Shown one piece after another: positions 1 to 5,945 of a stretch of DNA of 6,823 nucleotides. Numbering within the stretch: position 1 is the first letter of the stretch; each line of letters opens with the position of its first letter. Origin of the DNA: Micrococcales bacterium. GTDB lineage: Bacteria > Actinomycetota > Actinomycetes > Actinomycetales > Dermatophilaceae. The DNA lies in contig JAKDLQ010000121.1 in assembly GCA_030452775.1 (NCBI GenBank), forward strand, positions 1-6,823, given 5' to 3'. The notes below the pieces were generated by a model. The model did not search any database. It was given only the letters and a program-made list of their open reading frames with translations, and was not told the DNA's origin. Both the position numbers and the translations under genes were made by a program.

Positions 1-69
1 CAACCAGAACAGCCGACCACACATACCCATCATATTAGAGGCGACACGCTACTAGTCCCGCGGTGGCCC

Positions 70-744
70 GTGGCGCCCGGCGGAGTCCTGCGCCACAGCG
101 ACGACGTCCTTCGGCCCGGCGGGCTGGCGCGGTTGCTGCGCGGGCTGCCATCCGTCGACCCGCGGGTGACCATCGTGGGCGGGTCACACAGCGCGTTCGC
201 GGTTGCCGGGGTCCTGCTGAGGTCGGAAGTGAATTGGGAGCCGGCGGCGATCACCATTCGACACCGCAGCCCGATCCGGGTCACGTACCAGGACATCGCA
301 TCCGCACGGCGTGGCCGTCCCGCCGTGCGCGCCGACCAGATCTGTCCGAGGACGGGCATCGTTAACCGCTTCGGCGGCCTACGGTCCGACGCGGCAGACC
401 TGTACCAGCGTATCCGTTCTGGGGATGAGCGGCGGGTGCTGCTCTCGCACATCGCCTCCCGTCCGCTCGTAGATCTCGTCGGGCCCACGGACGTTGTCGT
501 GGCTGCGACGGGGTATGTCTCCGCCGTTCAGTCGCTGCTGCCGGGCGCGCGCTGGGACTCGTGCGGGCGGCTGCGCCAGGCTGCCGGGGGTGCCTCGCGC
601 CGGGTGCTGGGTCTAGGGCTCGGCACTGGGCGACGGCGGGATGCGCACACCGGCGGCGAACCGGCCTTCACCGGCTCGATCGACGGCGTGTGGTTCTATC
701 AGAACGTCGTGGCCCCTCGGCTCCTCGAGCTCATCACGCCATGA
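70..744 (+). CDS. C-terminal half of an FAD/NAD(P)-binding oxidoreductase (partial or 5'-truncated)
   Basis: The readable protein is 224 residues from GTG at 70, the first start codon in frame; the frame is also open back to base 1, so the gene may enter from outside the window. A nucleotide-binding turn (VGGSHSA, about residues 36-42) follows a beta strand, as in the NAD(P)H domain of flavin-containing and ornithine/lysine N-hydroxylase-like monooxygenases. An ATGY motif (about 146-149), typical of these enzymes, and a C-terminal GLGLGTG...GVWFYQN segment follow. The N-terminal FAD-binding GxGxxG domain of a usual roughly 400-residue member is not seen. Bases 1-57 have poor G/C at third codon positions, unlike the rest, and no ribosome-binding site precedes 70, so this may be a remnant. 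The 3' end overlaps the convergent epimerase gene by 11 bp. The family is fairly clear; the substrate is unknown. Confidence 0.6.
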   Translation: MAPGGVLRHSDDVLRPGGLARLLRGLPSVDPRVTIVGGSHSAFAVAGVLLRSEVNWEPAAITIRHRSPIRVTYQDIASARRGRPAVRADQICPRTGIVNRFGGLRSDAADLYQRIRSGDERRVLLSHIASRPLVDLVGPTDVVVAATGYVSAVQSLLPGARWDSCGRLRQAAGGASRRVLGLGLGTGRRRDAHTGGEPAFTGSIDGVWFYQNVVAPRLLELITP

Positions 745-1969
745 CCGACGACGCGGCCGCTTCGACGCACCGCGGCGCACTCACACCGGCGGCGCTGGAC
801 GTCTGCGGCATGCTCGTCCGGCGAGCGCTGCGCAGCAGGCGGTCGATGTGGTCGACCGCTCGAGTCGCAGCGAGCCCGTCACCGTAGATGGCCGTGACAT
901 CTGCAGCGGTCCTCGCTCCCGGCGCGAGCGCCTCCTCGACCGCGTTGACAATAGCGTCGACCTCCGTGCCGACCAGCTGTGCGATGCCGGCGTGGATGCC
1001 TTCGACCCGCTCGGTCGTGGTCCGGGTCACCAGCGCTCTCGTGCCGAGGGTCGCGGCCTCTTCCTGGATACCTCCGGAGTCGGTGACCACCAGGTCCGCC
1101 CGGGCCAGAAGTCGCACGAAGGAGTCGTATGGCTCGGGTGCCACGACGAGCACGCGCGGCAACTCTGCTAGCACCGAGAAAGACGCTCGGACTATGGGAT
1201 TGGGATGGGCCGATACGACAAACGTGACATCGCGCGCGGATCCGGCCAGGTGAGCCACAGCGAGCGCGATCCGGTCGAGCGGTGCGCCCCACGACTCGCG
1301 GCGGTGAGCAGTCACGAGGACGACCCGTCCGTGGTGTGCGTCTACCGACTCGAGGCGCTGGTCGCGGTATGAGGTGCGACGTTCGCGCATCGCGAGGAGG
1401 GCGTCGACGACAGTGTTACCGGTGACGTACACCTCGTTCACCCCTTCGCGCCCGAGCCGAACAGCGGCGGTCGCGGTCGGAGCGAGGTGACAGTCGGCCA
1501 TGAGCGTGAGGGCCCGGCGATGCACCTCCTCGGGGAAGGGAGCCCGACGGTCGTCGGAACGAAGTCCCGCTTCGAGGTGGACGACGGGCAGGGCGGCGTA
1601 GAAGCCGACGAGCGCGGCGCCGAGCGCGGTTGTCGTATCCCCTTGGACCAGGACAGCGTCCGGGCGGTGCCGCGCGAGGTAGTCACCCAACCGGGAGATG
1701 ACGGCCGCGACCATCGAATGGAGCTGGGATCCGACGTCGTCGACGTGCAGGTCGACGTCTGGGCGGATACCGAAGATGTCGAACACCTGCGCAACCATCG
1801 ATGAGTGCTGACCAGAGACGACGACCACCGGCTGAAGCCGGGGATGACCGGACAGCGCCGCGATGACAGGTGCGAGCTTGATGGCCTCGGGGCGGGTCCC
1901 CACGACGACTGCCACCGTCCGGAGCGCCGCTGGCGCGCTACGCTGATGTGATCGAGCTGGCTTAGCCAT
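734..1969 (-). CDS. wecB: UDP-N-acetylglucosamine 2-epimerase (non-hydrolysing)
   Basis: This 411-residue cytoplasmic enzyme should interconvert UDP-GlcNAc and UDP-ManNAc, supplying ManNAc for a surface glycan. It has the two-Rossmann GT-B-like fold of the WecB/MnaA family, with the family motifs in order: GTRPEAIK (24-31), QGDTTT (109-114, Asp111), HLEAGLR (131-137, Glu133), FPEE (145-148), TGNTVVDAL (183-191), AHRRES (221-226, His222), TDSGGIQEEA (296-305), TTTER (317-321) and YGDG (362-365). The aspartate, glutamates and histidine that match known catalytic residues are all present. ATG at 1969 is supported by a G-rich Shine-Dalgarno (1976-1980) about 6 bases upstream. About 30 residues after position 381 (Ala/Ser-rich) extend past the usual family end and overlap the neighbouring convergent gene. 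The WecG/TagA-type transferase at the other end of the window is the likely consumer of UDP-ManNAc. The hydrolysing NeuC-type activity is less likely given the WecB-like motifs. Confidence 0.93.
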   Translation of the reverse strand: MAKPARSHQRSAPAALRTVAVVVGTRPEAIKLAPVIAALSGHPRLQPVVVVSGQHSSMVAQVFDIFGIRPDVDLHVDDVGSQLHSMVAAVISRLGDYLARHRPDAVLVQGDTTTALGAALVGFYAALPVVHLEAGLRSDDRRAPFPEEVHRRALTLMADCHLAPTATAAVRLGREGVNEVYVTGNTVVDALLAMRERRTSYRDQRLESVDAHHGRVVLVTAHRRESWGAPLDRIALAVAHLAGSARDVTFVVSAHPNPIVRASFSVLAELPRVLVVAPEPYDSFVRLLARADLVVTDSGGIQEEAATLGTRALVTRTTTERVEGIHAGIAQLVGTEVDAIVNAVEEALAPGARTAADVTAIYGDGLAATRAVDHIDRLLRSARRTSMPQTSSAAGVSAPRCVEAAASSVMA

Positions 1970-2083
1970 GCGATTCCCCCACGTGTGCTCACGTCCCCTC
2001 GTTCAAGGGTACAAACGCGCGTGAGCCTGCGTGGGCGAATAGGCCAGTATCCCCGCGCTATTCGAACGAGGGCAGCTATCGGG
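1970..2083. other. Intergenic region upstream of wecB with nested inverted repeats
   Basis: This 114-bp gap is the only substantial spacer between the minus-strand genes. It holds the wecB Shine-Dalgarno (GGGGG on the minus strand, 1976-1980). It also holds a 5-bp dyad with a 4-base loop (ACGTG 1981-1985, CACGT 1990-1994), a TANNNT-type -10-like hexamer (TACCCT on the minus strand, 2006-2011) without a convincing -35, and two longer inverted repeats listed separately. No U-tract follows any of these stems, so none is a clear intrinsic terminator. The gap could hold a wecB promoter, or wecB could be read through from the sulfotransferase genes. Confidence 0.5.
2036..2064. repeat. Perfect 7-bp inverted repeat (possible operator or hairpin)
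   Basis: CGAATAG at 2036-2042 is repeated in inverse orientation as CTATTCG at 2058-2064. The loop is 15 bases and the arms start 22 bp apart, about two helical turns, which would suit a dimeric DNA-binding protein. The right arm runs into a second, wider dyad (GAACGAG 2064-2070 paired with CTCGTTC 1998-2004). It lies between the end of the third sulfotransferase gene and wecB. There is no direct evidence of function, and short dyads do occur by chance. Confidence 0.35.
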
Positions 2084-2947
2084 TCAGCCCCACCGCAACT
2101 GCTCGCCGAGCATCTTCTCGAGCCGCTCGTTGTATGGCGCGTAGTGATCCTCGAGCCGGCGACGCACGGAATCGGCCATCGGCGAGCTCGGTCGGGCGTT
2201 GTGCCGGTCGAACGCATCGGGAAGGAAGCGCGGCAGTCCCAGGAAGTCGAGGAGCCGATTGAACTCATGCTCGGGCTCGGCGAAGAAGGCCTCGCTCTGG
2301 AGCACATGCACCTGATCGCGCGGGAGGTGGGCCCACATCCGTTCGAGCTGGTCGGCATACTGGCCCCGCAGGCGATGCGACTGATGCCGGTGGCAGAAGC
2401 TCTCGTAGTCGGGGTTGCGCGACATCCGCTCGACCTCGCCCAGCATCCGCGCGTCCTCCAGCTCGAGGGCACGCTCAAACGGCTCCCACTCGAATCCTCG
2501 TGCAGTCTCGTGCTTCCACGCCGAGTAGGCGCGCTCCACCGGGTCACGGAACATCGCCACGAGCTTGACGTCAGGCAGCGCAGTGGCGATGCGCGGCACG
2601 GCATACGGATGGACGACGTAGTATCCACTGGCTTCGAAGGCCATCGGCGGGCCGTAGCCCTGCGCCCGCGCCTGCGCGGTGCGACGCAGCGGGAAGTGTC
2701 CGAGATACCACGCCCAGCTCTTCGTCGGATTGAGGTCGAAGTAACGTACGCCCTTGTTCACCGTGGGCCGAACGACCGCCGGATGGGCGTTCAGAGCGCG
2801 GAAGAGTGACGTGGTGCCGCACCGGGATGCGCCGACCATGATGAACGACGGTGCGAGGCGAGCGCCGGCGGTGGCGGTGCCCAGGCGCACGTATGCCGTC
2901 CGGCTCGCTTCGTGCAGTCGGGCGGGGATGTGTTGGCGTAGGGACAC
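2084..2947 (-). CDS. PAPS-dependent sulfotransferase (third gene of the block)
   Basis: The 287-residue protein fits a full-length Sulfotransfer_1-type enzyme, which moves a sulfuryl group from PAPS to a hydroxyl or amine. The 5'-phosphosulfate-binding loop is at about 39-48 (GASRCGTTSL), just after a hydrophobic strand. The 3'-phosphate-binding motif is at about 134-144 (RDPVERAYSAW, with Arg134 and Ser142). In the loop an Arg (42) stands where many relatives have Lys. No signal peptide or membrane segment is evident, so it is probably cytoplasmic, as PAPS use requires. The start is GTG at 2947, 4 bp after the stop of the upstream gene; GGTGAG at 2951-2956, which includes that stop codon, can act as a closely spaced Shine-Dalgarno, suggesting translational coupling. 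The acceptor is unknown; from context it is likely a surface-glycan sugar. Confidence 0.88.
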   Translation of the reverse strand: MSLRQHIPARLHEASRTAYVRLGTATAGARLAPSFIMVGASRCGTTSLFRALNAHPAVVRPTVNKGVRYFDLNPTKSWAWYLGHFPLRRTAQARAQGYGPPMAFEASGYYVVHPYAVPRIATALPDVKLVAMFRDPVERAYSAWKHETARGFEWEPFERALELEDARMLGEVERMSRNPDYESFCHRHQSHRLRGQYADQLERMWAHLPRDQVHVLQSEAFFAEPEHEFNRLLDFLGLPRFLPDAFDRHNARPSSPMADSVRRRLEDHYAPYNERLEKMLGEQLRWG

Positions 2948-2951
2948 GGGC

Positions 2952-3791
2952 TCACCAATTCCAGCGGGCGCGCAGCGGCAGCCCGAACTGTGACTCCACC
3001 GCGCTCACCTCGTCGGCGAGCTCAGCGCGCACGAAGGCGGCATCCTCCGCCGACATCTGGGGCCGGTCCGCTCCGAGGGGACGGTAGAGCATCGACTGGA
3101 CCATGGTCGAGCGCTTGACCCGCCCGACGAACGTGGCCCCATCGTGCCGCCTCACCCACTCGGCGCCACGTTGGGCGGCGACTGCGAGGGGCAGGAAGCG
3201 GGCTTTGCTCGCCGGCAACTGCGCCTCGAGCAGCTCGGTCGACAGCGGCTCACGGCCGATACCGAGCCAGTCCGTGACACCGTCGAGGAAGGCCTGCGGG
3301 TCCTGGGCGAGAGCGTCGAAGAGCGCGACGTGGATGGCGTCGGCGCCAAACAGGTCGACGAACGAACCGAGCTGCGTGCCGTAGCGGCCCTCGTCCAGCA
3401 ACTCTGGGGACTCGATCATCGTCTGGCGGAAGGTGGGTGCGGCCAGACCATGCTTGCTCAGGTAGAGGAACGAGGAGTAGGCGCGCTCTGCCGGCTCTCG
3501 CAGAGTCACCATGAGCCGCACGTCGGTGCCGAGGGTCTGCGCCACCCGATCTGCGGCGCCGGGGCTTGCGAGGTAGTCGGGGCAGACCTCGCCCACGATC
3601 GGTTCGGATCCGACGCCCTCGAACTGCTCGCGGTACCACGCGCTCCCGCGCGAGTAGTAGCGGCTGAAGAAGTAGAGATCCTTCGCCGGGCTCAGGAAGA
3701 CCTCGGGGTGGAGGGAGAGGACCTCGTGCAGCCATGTCGAGCCGGACTTGCCGGGGCCGAGATGGAGGAAGTTGGGCAGCCTGCTGGTCAT
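2952..3791 (-). CDS. PAPS-dependent sulfotransferase (second gene of the block)
   Basis: The 279-residue protein resembles the Sulfotransfer_1 / heparan-sulfate sulfotransferase-like group. The 5'-phosphosulfate loop is at 12-20 (GPGKSGSTW, with Lys15), followed by HPEVFLSPAKDLYFFSR-type sequence typical of the group. The 3'-phosphate motif is at 97-108 (LREPAERAYSSF, with Arg98 and Ser106). The frame stays open upstream to 4127, but that extension is Arg-rich, unlike any sulfotransferase, and lies over the upstream gene in another frame. ATG at 3791 is preceded by AGGAG at an ideal 5-base spacing and puts the PAPS loop at the N-terminus as usual. The gap to the upstream gene is 8 bp and to the next gene 4 bp. 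The sulfated acceptor is unknown; a polysaccharide sugar is the likely target given the neighbours. Confidence 0.9.
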   Translation of the reverse strand: MTSRLPNFLHLGPGKSGSTWLHEVLSLHPEVFLSPAKDLYFFSRYYSRGSAWYREQFEGVGSEPIVGEVCPDYLASPGAADRVAQTLGTDVRLMVTLREPAERAYSSFLYLSKHGLAAPTFRQTMIESPELLDEGRYGTQLGSFVDLFGADAIHVALFDALAQDPQAFLDGVTDWLGIGREPLSTELLEAQLPASKARFLPLAVAAQRGAEWVRRHDGATFVGRVKRSTMVQSMLYRPLGADRPQMSAEDAAFVRAELADEVSAVESQFGLPLRARWNW

Positions 3792-3796
3792 GGGCT

Positions 3797-3801
3797 CTCC
3801 T
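3797..3801 (-). promoter_or_regulatory. Ribosome-binding site overlapping an upstream stop codon
   Basis: AGGAG on the minus strand lies 5 bases before ATG 3791 and fixes the start of the second sulfotransferase. It shares bases with the TAG stop codon (3800-3802) of the fusion gene, so ribosomes ending there would uncover or reuse the site. This points to coupled translation. Confidence 0.75.
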
Positions 3802-5773
3802 AGGCCATGCCGCGACCGAAGCGGCGGGCCAGCGATGCGAAGCGAGTGGGCTCGACACCAGAGACGATGTGGGCAAACGCGACGTACGGGTGGGGCGACA
3901 ACGGCCAGCGGGCCACTGCCTTCGCGGCATACGTCGCAGCCGTCGATCGGTCGCCGAGGCACGAATGGGCAAAGGCCATCTGGCCCAGCATGCGCGCGTG
4001 CCCGCGTCGATCCTCGGCGATCTCGGGGTGCTTGGCGAGGAAGTGCGCCAACGCCGGAGCGGTGTTGGCGGCCCGCCCCCGGTAGTACGAGTGGCCGTCC
4101 TTGCGGATGTCGGCAAGTGGTTCGCACACAACGCCGATCCGGCCGACCCGGGCTACGCGAAGCACGAAGTCGTAGTCCTCGGCGTAGCCGTTGGGTAGGC
4201 CCTCGTCGTACTCGCCTGCCTTGGCGAAGGCATCCCGGCGCATGATGAGCGTGGAGGAGTGCAGCTCCTTGACCCGGTTGCGCAGCAGCATCTGATAGGT
4301 GATGCGTTCATCGCGGCCCGGCCAGAGGGCACTGCGCCCCTCGGGCAGGATCAGGCGGATTCCCGCGCCCAGGGCGAGGATGTCGGGATCGGAGTGGAAG
4401 CGAGCCACCTGGCGCTCGAGCTTGGTTGGATGCCAAGTGTCGTCGTCGTCGAGGGTTGCTATGAACTCGCCAGTTGCCCGCTCAAGTCCGGAGTTGCGAG
4501 CTCCAGCCAAGCCGGGTGACCGTGTGTTGGACATGACCGTGATCGTCAGCCGGTCTCGGGACGGGCCCGCGAGGGAGGGGTCCTCTTCCTCTCGGTCGTG
4601 GACGACGAGCAACTCGATAGCACCAGGATAGGTCTGCGCAGCCACCGAGGTGATCGCGTCGCGGACCAGCTCGGGGCGACCGTGCGTCGGAAGCACCACC
4701 GAGACCACAGGCCATTCGTTGGGTCCTGATGGATCGGCAGAGTCCCTCGTCGCATTCGTCGTTGCGGTGCCCGGCCGAGGCGCGGTGGCAGCGGACCGAT
4801 GCAGCGGCTCGCGGCTGGTGCGCAGCAGCTGGGGGGCGCCGATGGCGCCGACGACGATGCGGTCGCGGCGAGACAGGCCCTGCTTCCACCGGGTGTCGGG
4901 CCGCAGGAGCACGTCACCGTGCCGGAACCGTGAAGGGTTGCCAGACAATCCGTGGCTCGGGCCGAGAGAGATGGTCGTGCCATCGATGTGGTCCAGCCCG
5001 TGCTCGGTCACCTCGAGCCTCAAGGCGTGCAGAGCTCGAGAAACGGTAGGGCCCGGCGCGTCGACGAAGTCGTCGTAGCGCATCCGGGCGACCGGCACGC
5101 CCCGAGCTCCCAGCAGGTCAGCCTCGGTCTGGGTGGCGGTCCACCGCGCAGCAGCAGATGCCGGTACGTTGCTGAACATCACATCGCGCTCGTTCTGGGC
5201 TGCCTGTGGCCGCGCGATATCGTTGCGGCTCAACGAGTAGGCGACCCCGCGCACGTCGCGTACGAGGTGGATGACTCGCACGTCGATGCCACCGATCTTC
5301 AAGGCCAGGGCTTGCGAGGGCCACTTGCTCGCGTCGACGACGTAGCGATCACCGCTCTCGTCGGTGATGGCACGGTAGAGCCGAGCGTACTCGGTTGCGT
5401 AGGAGGTCAGATTGTCCGCGTAACGCCCGGTGCGCCGGCCGATCAGCATCTGTGGGATGAACCGCTGGCGGGCGACGCGCGTCTGAAGGCGATGCACGTG
5501 CGCCATTGATTGCTCCGACCAGCCCTCCGGTAGCCGTTGCCCCACCGCTGTCCAGAAGGTGCAGCGGCTGAACGCCTCGCCGCACCCACACAGCTCGTCA
5601 CGCGGGACAACCCGCCGCGGCAGATCGAGCAGCTCGCCCACGTTAACGTAGCCGGGCACTGCACCGATGCTGCGCTCCAGCAGGGTGCTGCCGGAGCGGC
5701 CCGATCCTGCGATGTAGACGACGGTCGGCGTCGAACCGCGCGTCGAAATGGTCGAATCGGTCCCCCGGGGCAT
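3800..5773 (-). CDS. Fused sulfotransferase-family 2 glycosyltransferase
   Basis: The 657-residue protein joins two complete enzyme domains. Residues about 16-318 form an actinobacterial-type sulfotransferase: PAPS loop AGSGRSGSTLL (22-32), a Cys cluster CGCG...C (62-71), VDASK (146-150), 3'-phosphate motif HLVRDVRGVAYS (169-180) and GNPSRFRHG (278-286). Residues about 319-353 are an Ala/Thr/Pro/Ser/Arg-rich linker. Residues about 355-590 form a GT-A family 2 glycosyltransferase: VSVVLPTHGRPE (357-368), GARNSGL (424-430), an acidic metal/nucleotide-sugar site LDDDDTW (441-447) and the catalytic-base region AEDYDF (531-536). The last about 65 residues look like a TPR-type helical pair. ATG 5773 has AAGGA (5781-5785) 7 bases upstream. 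It is probably the first gene of the minus-strand operon. It could add a sugar and sulfate the same glycan; both substrates are unknown. Internal GTG codons near Val356 could start a GT2-only product, but no good ribosome-binding site was seen. Confidence 0.88.
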   Translation of the reverse strand: MPRGTDSTISTRGSTPTVVYIAGSGRSGSTLLERSIGAVPGYVNVGELLDLPRRVVPRDELCGCGEAFSRCTFWTAVGQRLPEGWSEQSMAHVHRLQTRVARQRFIPQMLIGRRTGRYADNLTSYATEYARLYRAITDESGDRYVVDASKWPSQALALKIGGIDVRVIHLVRDVRGVAYSLSRNDIARPQAAQNERDVMFSNVPASAAARWTATQTEADLLGARGVPVARMRYDDFVDAPGPTVSRALHALRLEVTEHGLDHIDGTTISLGPSHGLSGNPSRFRHGDVLLRPDTRWKQGLSRRDRIVVGAIGAPQLLRTSREPLHRSAATAPRPGTATTNATRDSADPSGPNEWPVVSVVLPTHGRPELVRDAITSVAAQTYPGAIELLVVHDREEEDPSLAGPSRDRLTITVMSNTRSPGLAGARNSGLERATGEFIATLDDDDTWHPTKLERQVARFHSDPDILALGAGIRLILPEGRSALWPGRDERITYQMLLRNRVKELHSSTLIMRRDAFAKAGEYDEGLPNGYAEDYDFVLRVARVGRIGVVCEPLADIRKDGHSYYRGRAANTAPALAHFLAKHPEIAEDRRGHARMLGQMAFAHSCLGDRSTAATYAAKAVARWPLSPHPYVAFAHIVSGVEPTRFASLARRFGRGMA

Positions 5774-5945
5774 GCAGCTGTCCTTCCAGTGACATGGCGG
5801 GGTAGGAGCCCCCGACCTTCAGTGAGCGTAACTGTGTGTCATGCGATCACGCAGCCGATCCTCGAAGTGGCCGAGGTCGCTGGCTGGCCCATCTCATATT
5901 TAGTACGCAGCGGACAAATGTAAGAATAAACCCTACCATCACCGC
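5774..5945. other. Divergent promoter region
   Basis: This 172-bp gap separates two divergently transcribed gene sets and contains an AT-richer stretch (about 5891-5940) that stands out from the GC-rich surroundings. It holds the plus-strand promoter listed separately and the fusion gene's ribosome-binding site (AAGGA on the minus strand, 5781-5785). For the minus strand, only a weak -10-like TACGCT (complement of 5825-5830) without a good -35 was found, so the operon promoter is not fixed. Confidence 0.6.
5911..5939 (+). promoter_or_regulatory. Probable leaderless sigma-70-type promoter
   Basis: CGGACA (5911-5916, 4 of 6 matches to TTGACA) is followed after exactly 17 bases by TACCAT (5934-5939, fitting the actinobacterial TANNNT -10). 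The A of ATG 5946 lies 7 bases after the last T of the -10, where transcription would begin. No purine-rich Shine-Dalgarno lies upstream of the ATG. Together these suggest an mRNA starting at or next to the start codon, a common arrangement in actinobacteria. Confidence 0.6.

Noticed and set aside
1981..1994. ACGTG-TGCT-CACGT hairpin as a terminator
   Set aside because: The stem is only 5 bp, there is no U-tract, and it lies just upstream of the wecB ribosome-binding site where a terminator is not expected.
1438..2628. 396-codon open frame on the minus strand
   Set aside because: It overlaps the epimerase and third sulfotransferase in a different frame and crosses their intergenic gap; its Ser/Arg/Thr-rich product shows no domain and is typical of a shadow frame in GC-rich DNA.
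1985..2809. 274-codon open frame on the plus strand
   Set aside because: It is antisense to the well-supported third sulfotransferase and shows no recognisable motif or ribosome-binding site.
3144..3803. 219-codon open frame on the plus strand
   Set aside because: It is antisense to the second sulfotransferase; its Glu/Val/Gly-rich composition is explained by complementing that gene's codons.
3792..4127. N-terminal extension of the second sulfotransferase to a start at 4127
   Set aside because: The extension is Arg/Pro-rich, has no sulfotransferase similarity, lies over the glycosyltransferase part of the fusion gene in another frame, and ATG 3791 has an ideal ribosome-binding site.
4714..4831. 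Possibility that the sulfotransferase and GT2 parts are two genes
   Set aside because: The frame is continuous with no stop, and no convincing internal start with a ribosome-binding site was found, so one fused gene is the simpler reading.
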